Notes under the pieces: model-generated
Seen by the model: the letters and a program-made list of their open reading frames with translations, nothing else
What the model was told of the DNA's origin: nothing
Database searches by the model: none
Translations under genes and position numbers: made by a program
Part shown: positions 23,201 through 34,552 of the stretch, piece by piece
Numbering within the stretch: position 1 is the first letter of the stretch
Layout of the letters: each line of letters opens with the position of its first letter
DNA from: Capsicum annuum
Lineage: Eukaryota > Streptophyta > Magnoliopsida > Solanales > Solanaceae
DNA length: 64,000 bases
Direction: 5' to 3'
Assembly: GCF_002878395.1 (NCBI RefSeq)
Contig: NC_061119.1
Location: 13,905,387-13,969,386 of the forward strand

Positions 23201-23687
23201 AAATTCAGGATCAAGGTTCATAAGTATCACCGACAGAACATGATCGATTTGTGAGTTCATCTCCAATATCAAATTTTGTATGGAGAAAGAATCTATTCTC
23301 AAGCTTAACCCCAAAGACAATAAGATTTTTTGTCAATTTTAAAAGCATCAGAAACTCAAGTCAAGAGTCCAAAAGAAGCTGCATAGATAGGATTTTTGTA
23401 ATTTCATTTATGTTTTAACTTGTAATTTTTATTTTTGATGTAATGACAGAGCCGCAAACCGAAACCTCGACAAGGCCTCATTGGACTCTCTGACTCAGTA
23501 TAGTCTCTCTCCTTCCAACCCTTGAGATATTTGTGACTTGATTCCCTCATAACTTGGGTAGGTAGGATGTCCTAAGTCAAGACCTGGTTCCCCTTCTTCC
23601 TTCTATTTCTTTCCTTGAATAATGGTCGGGTCAAAATTTGGTCTCATTGTCTACTTTTTTGTCTGAAAATACTTTGTGTTTATACCC
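23201..23687 (+). other. LTR-element sequence between minisatellite and polypurine tract
   Basis: No gene recognised. Non-coding 3' end of the retroelement. Confidence 0.5.
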
Positions 23688-23701
23688 AAAAAGGGACATG
23701 A
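23688..23701 (+). promoter_or_regulatory. Polypurine tract priming plus-strand synthesis
   Basis: AAAAAGGGACATGA directly precedes the TGTAGACACC start of the 3' LTR. A purine run abutting the LTR is the normal site for plus-strand priming in LTR retrotransposons. Confidence 0.65.
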
Positions 23702-25619
23702 TGTAGACACCTAATTTTTCCCTCTCAAAATGGATTTTTATTGTTCATTCCATCTTACCACGTACCCCAACCCCATTCTATAATTTTTTTTCACAAATTG
23801 ACAAAATAACAAACCCCTAATAAACCTAATCCCAATTATTCTTTTGGTAAAAAATTAACAACCCTTCCCTATCGATTTTTGACAACACATCTCCACCGCA
23901 TAACCCCTCACCACTACCCTGCACCCCACCCATGTGACCCCTCTACCTACTCTTTTATTCACATATTTTTTCTATATATAGACAGGGACCACAAAAGGAA
24001 AGGGGGTAAGCACATATACATGATAGAATACAAAGGACCATATATAGGGAGAGCCACTATCATCATCATTTTTCTTTTCTTTTTGGAGAAACATACTATG
24101 CACAGAGAGAGGACACCATCTTAGAGAGGTGATTCCCCTTTCTTCTTCTTCCTCTTCTTGACACAAACACACACATCCATGAATTTATAGAATAGGGGAA
24201 TTTTCATAGAAAAATGCACATACCCACATACTGAAATTCGTAAAACACACAAATTCTCAGTTGGAGTTGAGTTTTCCGGTGAATCCTTTACCAGAATTGA
24301 CTGTTGTTCATCGATTTTAGGTACCCAAGTCAAAATCCACCCCCACCTATCGAAATACACTGAAGTTTGACCCCTCATTTTCTTCAAAAAATCCCAACAA
24401 TTCGGTTTTGACCCAGATACATCGGAAATAAATGGAGCAAGTGGGTCTGCGGGTGAAATCGAGTACAAAATTCTCTATTTTTTGCGAATTTATGTTCGAA
24501 CTATTACGAGACAAAGAATGAGTGTAGATAGGAGTCGGATTCTTCCATAGTGAAGTACTCTCCAAGGTCGGAATTTGATTTGGTGCGTTGTTACTGATGT
24601 TCGATTTGAGGTTCTAATGCGGACTCCATCTTGTTAATCAAAATAATACAACATTTTGAAAGCGGCATTGAGGGCCAATTCTATCTTCTCTCCCCTTAAT
24701 TTTATGTAAATGTGAATGATTTGTTGTTTGACATGTTTGAATCTTTGTTTTATGTTGGTTGATGTTGGATTTGAAGGTGGAAAATTGGATTGGCAGTCGA
24801 AAAATTGATTAATCAATTTGAGAATGAATGCGGGAAGGAATTGGTCTCGATAAAAGTAAATTTGAATAAATTTTGATTCATTGATAACGTTGAACATGAT
24901 AGAATCATGATAGGTCGTGCCGGGTAGTCAAACAGTAGGCTCAGGTAGGCAAACTTGCAACTTGTGGATTGTGGAATGTTTGGAATATTTGTTGATTGAT
25001 TTTGTTTACCGTATTTTGATCAATTGTATTCATTTGGACAGGGAATGCCCTGTGACACATTGTATTTATTCACCGGAGAATGCCCCGGCATATCATATAT
25101 GCAAAGGAGGTTTGTGATGAAGGCCCGAGGCATCGAGTAAAGCAACGGAGTTTAGCCTAGGACTAGTTTAGAATAGGATTTATATTTTTGTATTTTTCTA
25201 TTTTGGACTGTATAATTGGACTGAACATTATATTTTGGATTTGTTTTGTTTCGTCTGTTTGATTGATTTTGTTATGTGTTTTGTGTGGTTCATATATTTG
25301 TAATGTCAAATTAGCCAATATACTCCATCAAGCGACCGTGGTTGAACCACGGAATCGAGGGGTGCCTAACACTTTCCCCTCGGTCAACAAAATTCCTTAG
25401 CCGGAATCTCTGTTCACAAACCAGTTTAAAAGAGTCAAAAATAGTTTTGAAAAAAGATTTCCAAAGGTGATTTGGCATACCCGATTATGTCAAGTGGCTA
25501 CTCTAAGTTTATTATAAAATGAATCATTTTCAAAACAAATTTTCATTTTTTGTCAAGTTGATAATAAAAACCCTTTCGAACTTAAAATAATCTATTTGGT
25601 AGAAAAAAGAGGTGTGACA
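23702..25619 (+). repeat. 3' LTR, complete
   Basis: Begins TGTAGACACC and ends GTGTGACA. At 1918 bp it is the full-length copy; the 5' LTR aligns to its part from about 23830 onward, minus an internal deletion. It contains a candidate TATA box at 23972-23980. Short minus-strand frames at 24121-24897 are shadows in LTR sequence. Confidence 0.85.
23972..23980 (+). promoter_or_regulatory. Candidate TATA box of the 3' LTR
   Basis: CTATATATA followed after one base by ACAGGGACC. It is about 270 bp into the LTR, a plausible U3/R position. The 5' LTR lacks this segment. Assigned by sequence resemblance only. Confidence 0.45.
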
Positions 25620-25629
25620 ATTCCTTTCA

Positions 25630-26840
25630 AAAAATAAGTTACACCCCATGAGAACGACTAGACACTATCACATTGTGTTTTGATTCATGAAATATTCTAT
25701 AAATCTTGCAATAAAGGCAAGATTTGACCCAAGGACCTTCAAACAACAAGTATATCCCATGAGCAAGAGTTGAAACTACCACATTGTGTTTTAATTTACG
25801 AGATATTCTGTAAATCTTACCTTAGAGGAACGACTTAACCCAAGGACCTTCAAACAACAAGTTACGTTCTATGGCCAAGAGTTAAGGCACATTGTGTTTT
25901 GATTTATGAGATGTTCTATAGCTATTGCCTTAGAGGAAATACTTAGCCCAAGAACTTTCAAACAACAACCTACGCCCCATAGGCAAGAGTTTGTACTACC
26001 CCATTGTCTTTTAATTTATGAAACGCTCTATAACTCTTGCCTTAGAGGCAATATTTAGTCCAAGGACTATCAAACAACAAGTTATATCCCATGGACAAGA
26101 GTTTTCACTACCATATTGTGTATTAATTTATGAGATGTTCTTTAAATCTTGACTTAGAGGCAAGACATAGATCAAGAGCTTTCGACTAACAAATTACAGC
26201 CCATGGGCAAGAACTGACACCATTATGTCTTTTGATTTCTGAGATGCTCTATAACTTTTGTCTTAGAGGCAAGACTTAGCCCATGGACTTTTAAACAACA
26301 AGTTATGCCTCATGGGTAAGAGTTGATACTATCATATTATGTCTTATTTTATTAGATGTTTTATAAATCAAGGACTTTCAAACAACAAGTTATGTCCCAT
26401 GACCAAGAGTTGACACTACCACATTATGTTCTGATTTATGAGATTTCTATAACTCTTTTCTTAGAGGCAGGACTTTAGAACAAAGACTTTCAAACAACAA
26501 GTTACGCCCCTTTGGGTAAGAGTTAACACTACAACATTGTATCTTGATTTATTAAATTCTCTATAACTCATATCTTAGAGACAAGAATTAGCCCAAGGAC
26601 TTTCAAACAGTAAGTTATGCCCTATGGACAAAAGTTGACACTATCATATTGTGTCTTGATTTATGAGATATTCTATATTATGTCTTAGAGGCAAGACTTA
26701 GCTCAAGGACTTTCAAACACTAAGTTTCGCCTCATGGGAAAGACTTAACACCACCACATTGTGTCTTGATTTATGAGATATTTTATAATTCTTGCCTCAG
26801 AGGCAAGACTTGTCTCAAAGGACTTCCAAAAAACAAGTCA
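25630..26840. repeat. Satellite-like tandem array, 111-bp monomer, ~11 copies
   Basis: The landmark TTTCAAACAACAAGTTA recurs at 25740, 25851, 25959, 26071, 26183, 26291, 26379, 26491, 26603, 26713 and 26826. Spacing is 108-113 bp except one 88-bp monomer (26291-26379), which has lost about 23 bp. Each monomer also contains GCCTTAGAGGCAAGACTTAG and GATTTATGAGAT. The array begins about 10 bp after the 3' LTR. No coding capacity. Monomers are diverged from one another, suggesting age. Confidence 0.93.
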
Positions 26841-27291
26841 CATTCTTAAATTTACTTCAATATTAAAGAAAGAAGATCTTCTTTGTGTATTATACAACTT
26901 TTTATTAGCAAAAGTTGAGAAAAAAAAAACAAAAGAAAAAATAAAGATTGAGAAAAAATAAAAAATAGAGAAGAGAAAATATAAAGGTTAAGAAAAAAGG
27001 AAGAATAAAAAAGAAAAAAATAAAGATTGCTAGAAAGACAACTCTCAAGATTTTACTGAATGACAATGCAGTTTCAAGGATACAGGTTGTTTGACCTGAT
27101 AGGGTAATATATAAGAGTTCGAAGCCCTAATATGAGTTTGTAATTTGTGATGAATTTATGTATCATTGGTGGCTTGGGCAATATAACACTTTTTATTTTT
27201 AATATATTTAATCAATTATTTTATATAATTGTTGATGTTCAATTTTTTTTGTTATGCATGTTATATCTGTTGTGACTTAGTTCAATAGATG

Positions 27292-27525
27292 AATAACCAG
27301 TCAAAAATAATCAAATATATATAGATATCTATTACAACAGATATAGGCATCTGTTGCAACATATAAATAATATGTTTGATGACTTCCAACATACACTACA
27401 TATGTTGTAACAGATGAATAATCTATTGAAAATAATCAAACACATATGTACATCTATTCCAGCAGATATAGAAATCTGTTGCAGAATAATATGTTCGATT
27501 ATTTCCAACATAGTCTACATATGTT
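27292..27525. repeat. Two tandem copies of ~118 bp
   Basis: Both copies have AATAATC(A)AA, CAGATATAG(G/A)(C/A)ATCTGTTGCA, AATAATATGTT and TACATATGTTGTAA in the same order, at about 27292-27410 and 27411-27525. Confidence 0.7.
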
Positions 27526-27546
27526 GTAATAGATTAGACATGTGTT

Positions 27547-27549
<3 letters not shown>

Positions 27550-27578
<29 letters not shown>

Positions 27579-27591
27579 AAGAAGAAGAAGA
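27550..27591. repeat. (AAG)14 microsatellite
   Basis: Forty-two bases of uninterrupted AAG triplets. The opposite strand reads as a serine run, which is not a gene. Confidence 0.95.
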
Positions 27592-27856
27592 TAAAAATAA
27601 AGGTTGAGGAAAAAAAAAGAAAAAAATTAGAACTGATAAAAACAAAAAATAAAGGTTGAGACAAATAAAATAAAAAAAGAAAAATAAATAAATAATATTT
27701 GAGAAAAAATAAAAAGATATCAAAAATAAAAGGTAAATAAAGATAAAAACAAATGATTTAAAACAAGAAAGAAAGAAAGAGAAAAGAAAGAATTAAAATA
27801 AAGAAAATATAAAAAAGAGAAAAAAAAAAGAAATAAAAATAGAAGTTGAGAGACAA

Positions 27857-29930
27857 ATGAGCATGAAAAGTTTAAAAAAAAAGGACCTTATAGAGAGAAG
27901 GACCAACTTCTCTCTAAATTCACCTTACTTTCCCAACACACAAATTCGGAGTATGACCTCTACCACTTTTCCCAACCTGGTCCCATCGGAACCCCCCGAT
28001 ATTCAAGTTGGTCGCATGGCCATCGATCCCCCTAGTAAGTTATCCTTTAGTGATATGGTGGAAGACAACACAACTCTTCAAAAGTTTTCCTTACCAGATG
28101 GAAACACCGATATAAACCCAGATCCGTCTCTAGTCGGAATTGATAATGGAACAATCCAATTATCCACGGAGGAGAAAATATAATTGTATGTCTATGGAGA
28201 TTTTCTGTCATTATTAAATTGGTGGGGAAAAAATGAACCATCTATATCTAAAGAATAAAGTGATGAATCTGTGGAAGTTGGAAGAAAATTATTTCCTCAT
28301 TGACTTGGGTCTTAAATTTTACACAGTCAAACTATCCGAGAAAGAATCACAAAAAAGGATTTATAAGAGGGTCCTTGGTTTGTGACTGGCTCCTAAGTAT
28401 CGGTCCGGTTGTGGTAACCAAATTTTGTACCCAAGGATTCCTCAATTGAATCCACCACCACCTAGATTCGCTTACCCCAATTTCGAACAGAGTACTATGA
28501 TAGATCGATCTCTCCTAGAAAAAATAGTTCGACTGATCTACAAACTCCCATGAAATATGTAGGTATGCTCAAATATGTGTGCAAGTTCCCATGAAAAACC
28601 ACCAAAATTTGAGGTCACCAGTGGAAATCACAAACAACTAATCCAATATGATGGTAAGGGTTTCCTTGCAAAACGTGCAAGAGATTGGGTCACACCATGA
28701 GTCAGTGCACAAGGGCTACCCCTAATCACGACACAAGCAATAAAAGCACCAAAGTTTAATAAAAATCCCCCGAAGAAAGTTGAAAAATGGTAACCTTTAA
28801 CAAGAGAAGAAAGAAAAAGGCTAAACAAGCTCACCCAAGTTTGTCCTCAGTTTAGAACGTCAAGGTAAAATTGTTTGATGCCGGATCAGGTAAGTTTCTT
28901 AAGACCCATCATTTCAAATACTCGATCTTTCTGACCTCAAGCACCTCATCTAGCGCCGCCAAAGAAAAGAGGTCAACTTCAAGTGAGGCTAACCCTAGCG
29001 GGTCGGTTTAGAGTATTGGATATTCAGACCAGCAATCCACTTTTCCGAAGGATACTCCAAAACAAAACAATAAAAGGCCCATCTTTCATGGGACTACAGA
29101 CACTAAAAATACCCAAATCCCCCTCCTCCAGTTAGGACCGATAGCTCCAATTCTCCCTAATCCTTTCCTATCCCAGCCTACCTAAAATCTTATTGGCTTA
29201 GGGGATACTCCTCCACCTGATGAGCTGGAAAGTTGTCCTAACCTTTCTCTCTTTCCCTCATTTGGTACCTAAACGCCAGGTCTTTCCTTTAGAGAGATAC
29301 TAACGCACATTAATCAAATCGCTGAAACTGTCATTTCTAATAGCACATCATTTTTTTGCAGCCTATTCCAGTAATAATGAAAGTTATATGCACAACCAAC
29401 CAACTGTTACTACTCCCTATTTACCTAAGCTTTCTCTCTCAAACTCTGTTATTCCATCTGTTGTTACTCTTATCTCTAAAATTTCTCCCAGTGGCCTCTT
29501 AGAATCAGAATCTACTACCCCTGGTGATTTTTACCATAAGACCTTTAGAGATAGACCACCATCTAACCACCTGGTTGGATATATATTTTTCTTAATAAGT
29601 GATCCCACTCAGACTATACTTGGAGGGAAAGACTATTGTTTTTCTAATCTAGGACCTAAGATATTTAGCCTAACTAGTTTGGGAGGGCCTAAATCAGGGG
29701 TTGGCCAACTATGGCCAAATTGTATGGATAACCACAAAGATGGGCATTTTCAACCAAAACCTGACAAACAATCTAAGTCCAAAGATGATCTCAATGGAAC
29801 TAAACAACATAAGTCAAAGCCTGCCCTTCTTTCCTCCCAAAATTTTAGACCTCCTAGTGGAGGGGCCAGCTTTTATGAAAAGCTTTGGGGACCTCCCTAC
29901 TTTCCAACCCCAATGAGCCTATCAAAATAA
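27857..29930 (+). pseudogene. LINE ORF1 (DUF4283 and CCHC zinc knuckle), broken
   Basis: The first 108 codons are open (27857-28183) and Ser/Pro-rich, as is usual before the DUF4283 domain. Pieces of DUF4283 follow in different frames: LWKLEENYFLIDLGLKFYTV near 28270-28330, WFVTGS near 28380, and IRLPQFRTEYYDRS near 28455-28510. A canonical CCHC knuckle, CKTCKRLGHTMSQC (CX2CX4HX4C), lies near 28669-28710 and is intact. The C-terminal part is a 180-codon frame at 29388-29930, low in complexity and without motifs. ORF1 of plant L1 elements binds RNA. This copy cannot make the whole protein. Confidence 0.8.
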
Positions 29931-30319
29931 TCCCTCCATGATCCAATAAAAAAAATCCTTTTTCCCCTTATCAGTGAAAATAAAATGAGTGAGGGAGAAA
30001 AGACTATGGAGGTCTTAAAAAAGAACAATCAAGAAATGGAAAAGATTCTAGCTTCCGCAAAAGTGCCTCAAGAAGAAGTCATCACCTTAGAAAAATGACC
30101 TTAGAAAAACCTTTCTCTCATAGTGAGTTCCTCATAGTCCTTCTTCCCCTATATCTTAACAAGTTCGACCTAGAACTCAAATTTTTAGGAACATGGATCT
30201 TCTACTCCACCAAGATGAGCCCTGTCTCCAAGAAAAGGAAGGAGTCAATGTCAAAAAATCCCCTACCTCAAGACAAGGGCAAATGTATAATGGAGGAACC
30301 CCAACTCCTAAATATCACA

Positions 30320-33300
30320 TCCATGATGAATAAGTCATATGGAATATTAGAGGAGCCAACAATGCTGAGTTCAGAAGGCACTGTTAAGCTATGATCAATA
30401 TCCACAAGCCCACTCTCCTAGCTTTTCTTGAAACTAGGATGACTGATCATAAAGCTCTCAAAGAAACTCTTAGCTAAAGCAATCAAATCCAATTCCCCAC
30501 CTCTAGTAACTCAAGGGGAATTATGGTTATGTGGGATAATGCTCTCTTGATATCCAAGATATTGATGTCTTTCCACAGGGCATTTATGTGGCTGTCAAAG
30601 TAAGTAATCCTCCTTCTGCTTGTTTTTTAGTGTTATCTATGCTAGTAATATCTTTTAGAATGGGTTGGTCCTCTAGGACAATCTCCCTGACTTTTCTAAT
30701 ATCATTAAAAGCTCTCAAAATAAGCCTTAGCATATAGGGGTGATTTCAATAAAGCTCTCAGAGCTTTAGAGAAATTTGGTGGAAACTGCATCAGTAATAA
30801 TAGAGTCAATGCTTTTTGATATTTTATAAACCAATGCAGCCTTATTGACCTGGGGTTTAAAGATAGCAAGTTTACCTGGATCAACAAGATATATAGGAAT
30901 AGGAAGGGCCTTATTCTTGAGAGACTGCATAAATGCCTTGATAATCAGGCCTGGCTTTATTTTTTTTCTAAAGCCACAATCATTCACCTCCCCAAAACAC
31001 ACTCTAATCACTGCCCCATCCTGGTCACCCTCCAAAAACACTCTCCTAGATCGAGTAACACCGTCCTAGATTGAATAAAACCTTTTGAGTTGAATCCATG
31101 TGGTGCTCTCATCATAGTTTTATTCAGGTAGTCAAGATTCTTTTGACTCTAATCTTCCTCTCACTGTAGCCATCTCTCACTTTGAAATTTAGGTCAAAAT
31201 TTGGAAGAAGGTCACTTGTGGTAACATCTTTTACCAAAATAAACAAATTCTTGCCAGACTTGTAGAAATATAAAAATCTCCTAACTATGCTCATAGTTAT
31301 TAACTCGAGTACCTTGAGAGAAGCCTTACAAATGACTTTTGTTTTACCCATAGTTAGGAGTAAGAATTCTAGAGACTGAAGTCCAGTATAAGCTAGCTCA
31401 CCGAGGGGGAGCAAATATTAGGTTTTCTCACACTAGTACCCTCAATAGAAGAAGAAGAAATAGGATCAATTCCCTTATAGAGGATAATGGCACCTGAATC
31501 TTCTCAGCTAAAACCATTAAGGCTCATATTTTTTCCTTATATACTTGTCTCTTTAGTATTGGCCATCTATCCTTCATCCCTAGGTGTCAGACTAACCCTT
31601 CCTCTAGGAGTTTCATTAATATTGATGATCAATATCTTCTTAATGGCTCTCCTTATCCAAAGAAGATTAAGATAACTATCTTCTCCTTTAAACCCAACAA
31701 GGCTCCTAAGCCTAATAGAATCCACCCCTTCGTGTATCAAAGTTACTGAGATATCATGGGTCAGGCAATAACAAAATTTTGTGTAGATACCTTTAACTCT
31801 GGGATAATGGAGCCTAAATTCAACTCCACTTACCTATTTATCATCTCTAAATATACTAATGCCTTAAACGTAAAGAACTTTAGACCCATTGGCCTCCGCA
31901 ACACCCAGTGCAAACTTGTTACCAAGATTATAACTAGGAGGTTTAGACCCCACCTAGCTATGATCATTGGTCAAAGTCAAGCCAACTTGTTTCCTAATAG
32001 AAGGATCTCGGATAATATCATCATAGTTCACGAAGTTATCTCCTATTTTCAAAAAATATAGGGCAATTAGGCTAGTATGGTGCTTAAGATTGACTTAGAA
32101 AAAACTTTAGAAAGATTGGGATGGTCTTTCATCAGACAAGCCCTTCATTTTTTCAACATCCTTCCCAAATTAACCTCCCTTATAATGTCTTGCATTTCCC
32201 ATTCCTCTATTTACATCCTCATAAATAGAGAGAGAACATAATTCTTCAACCCTACTAGAGGTATTAGATAGGGGTATCCCATTTCCCCTATCTCTTCATT
32301 ATGTGCATGGAACTCATCTTTAGGAGAATTAAACATGAAGTGGACATTTTTAATTGGTACCCTATCACATCAGCTAATGGGGCCCTCTCTTATTTTTTTT
32401 ACTGATGACCTTACCCTCTTTGCTAAGGCCACTAAAAGAAATTGTACCACCATCAGTAATACCCTCCTTTAATTCATTCTCCATTCAGTTCAAAAGTAAA
32501 TCGCTCCAAATCTAAAGTGATTTTCTCCAAAAACTGCTCTCTTAAAAACAAAACCCTCTTTTCTAACCTCTTTTCTATCCAGGCTTCTGAATTCTTTGGA
32601 AAATATTTGGGTTTTTCAATTTTGTACAAGAGACCTTACAATAGTGATTTCCAATTCATTGTTGATAATGTCAACAAAAAACTTGGGCTGGCTAGGAGAA
32701 TCATCCTTGCTAAATCTTTCCTGAATGGCATACCAACCATGTTATTTAGTATACCTCTCTTTCCACTTGAATTATCTCTAATATTTAAATAAGCCAAAAA
32801 AACTTCATATAGGGCTCAACATTAGAAAAGAGAAGGATACACCTTGTCAACTAGGAAACCCTTACCCTCTCCAAGAAGGATGGTGGATTAGGTTTGCAAA
32901 AGGCGAACCTGAGAAATGCTACTATGTTAACCAGCCTAGCCTAGAGTTTTACCATAACCCTAATGGTTTTTAGGCTAGCATTCTTAGAAGAAAATACAAT
33001 GAGAAGATATCTCCCTCTAAATTTGGTGCCTGCAGAACCTAGAAGAACATCCTCTTGGGAAGGGGCTGTTGTAAGCAAGAAGCTCAATGTGTTATTCGTA
33101 AGGGAGATAGGATTAACTTCTAGCTAGATATATGGATCCCCCACATGGAAACCTTGAGGAGACTCATCTATGTCCCTCTCACCATCTCTCAAGCTAATTT
33201 TTGAGTTGGCTGAGGCTTGGCAAGGGGGGAATTAGGAGTTTCATAATCTCCCCCTCTACCCCCCCCCCCCCCCCAGAGTTGATCCTCAACATCAAATGCT

Positions 33301-33670
33301 CCTTCTAGAACAACCCCAGAATCCCCATTGACCAACTCATATGGGGGTTAAATATCAATAGACTTTTCACTTATAAAAGAATTTACAACCTCCTGTCCAA
33401 AGTTAGCCAAAATCTGAGGAACCCTCAGGGGTCCTTTTAATGGATCTGGAAAGAAAATTATCCTCTAAAAATCAAGACCTTAATGTGGCTAGCCCAGCAT
33501 AATACACTACCTACCTCTTACACTCTCTCTAAGATGGGCATCCTCGTTATCCCAACTTGTTATATCTGTAACCATCCCCCGAGGACATCCTCCATGTCTT
33601 CTTCAAATGCCTATTGTTTAGGAATTCTAGTCTAATCTTTTCCTTAAAGTGTCTAAGATTATTGGTTTAA
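30320..33670 (+). pseudogene. LINE ORF2 (endonuclease, reverse transcriptase, zf-RVT), broken
   Basis: Endonuclease blocks are WNIRGANNAEFRR (near 30340), KPTLLAFLETRMTDHKAL (near 30410), and LIDLGFKDSKFTW with the C-terminal THSNHCPILV (30845-31030). Reverse transcriptase starts near 31680 (FSFKPNKAPKP), followed by LNVKNFRPIGLRN, LFPNRRISDN and the catalytic block FTDDLTLFAKA at 32398-32430, where the family has FADDL; both aspartates remain. The zf-RVT region near 33440-33640 contains WLAQ-like, LPTLS and CH-PSEDILHVFFKC pieces in several frames. More than a dozen stops and several shifts interrupt the whole. Confidence 0.82.
33259..33274 (+). repeat. Run of 16 cytosines
   Basis: An uninterrupted C16 homopolymer inside the decayed LINE ORF2. 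The opposite strand is G16. It may be length-variable or a sequencing weak spot. Confidence 0.9.
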
Positions 33671-33708
33671 GCCATGAAAAGCTCCATCCCCTAAACTGGT
33701 CCAACACT

Positions 33709-34552
33709 GCCACGACCTAAAATCCAAGAGTCATGATGACACTTGTCGGGTGAACCTTGACAAGTAAGCCTATCACCCAAACTGATATACAAAGGGTAAA
33801 ATAACATAAATAGCCCAAGGTAAGGCCTCTAGAATGAAGCCGAACCATAAAAATAGTAAAAGCAAAAACAAAACATAACAAAAATTACCATAAATCCTAA
33901 AACCTGGTGTCACGGTATAAGAATATAACTAGTACAACTCGAGATCAAAATACATGGTAATATTCAAAACAGGAACTACTTTGTCTTTGAATATAAATAA
34001 AGACATAATCTAAATAAATAAAGGTAGTTTTCAACTCTAAAAGCAAGATCCAACCGCTACCTCGAATAGCTCCAAAGTATCACCGAGGTCAACCACCATA
34101 AGGCGCACTCGAACCAGGATCTGCACCAAAAGGGCATAGCAAGGGTGAGTACAGTCAACATGTACTCAGTAGGTATCGTAGGCCGACTGAGAAAAGTAGA
34201 AAATAAAGCATACAAAATACATACTAATGGCACGTCACCTACAACTAGATAATATCCCAAATGGTAGCCTACACCGTCTCTACTAATAGTTCTAATATCA
34301 AAATATACAACCATTGTAGGTAGAGAAAAGAGGAACAAATATATATATGAACATTAAACACAAGTAAAAGTAGATAGAACAAATAGATAAATAACAAGTC
34401 AAAGATAGAATACAATCATAACATAAACACATTAATGTAAATGCAATGAAGAAGATGATGATGATGATGTGACACACGAGGTTGTCGCACAACCTCTATA
34501 TATACCTACAAAGCTAAAGCTTCCTGACGTAGGACTCATAAAGGGGTTCGTT
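33709..34552 (-). repeat. LTR-like dispersed repeat, terminal part, minus orientation
   Basis: On the minus strand it ends in TTTTAGGTCGTGGCA, the kind of end seen in Solanaceae gypsy LTRs (compare GGTCGGGTCGTGTCA at 45036-45050). It includes GTACTCAGTAGGTATCGTAG near 34163. The same kind of repeat appears to resume at 38787, so I read 33709-34552 and 38787-40200 as two parts of one solo LTR split by a nested element. The split site lacks a clear target duplication. Confidence 0.5.
34454..34469. repeat. Short (GAT)n run
   Basis: About five GAT triplets. Confidence 0.8.

Larger units (their letters stand above)
11231..25619 (+). mobile_element. Non-autonomous gag-only LTR retrotransposon carrying a hAT insertion
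   Basis: Long direct repeats at 11231-12832 and 23702-25619 align along their lengths and both end in TATGACA/GTGTGACA. The internal part contains a long untranslated leader, one gag-like frame (14526-15275), a long non-coding 3' part with a minisatellite, and a polypurine tract abutting the TGTAGACACC start of the 3' LTR. No protease, reverse transcriptase or integrase was recognised. The gag N-terminus and the text after the gag frame resemble Solanaceae Ty3/gypsy elements of the Tat/Ogre-like kind, so I read this as a deletion derivative relying on pol from elsewhere. The 5' end is truncated, so no target duplication can be checked. Confidence 0.78.
26900..27860 (+). repeat. A/G-rich low-complexity region
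   Basis: Long stretches of GAAAAA, AAAAGA and similar words, strongly purine on the plus strand. Short frames here are Lys-rich artefacts. It holds the ~120-bp duplication at 27292-27525 and the AAG run at 27550-27591. Confidence 0.7.
27857..33708 (+). mobile_element. LINE (L1-type) retrotransposon, decayed
   Basis: Both LINE open frames are recognisable on the plus strand in the correct order: a gag-like ORF1 with a CCHC knuckle, then ORF2 with endonuclease, reverse transcriptase and C-terminal zf-RVT region. Every part is cut by stops and frameshifts. No 3' poly(A) tail is visible; the right side ends directly at an LTR-like repeat at 33709, so the 3' end appears replaced or truncated. The left boundary is uncertain because it merges with A/G-rich sequence. 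Confidence 0.85.

Noticed and set aside
27499..27723. Frame with a serine run on the minus strand and a lysine run on the plus strand
   Set aside because: Both come from the AAG microsatellite and purine-rich DNA.
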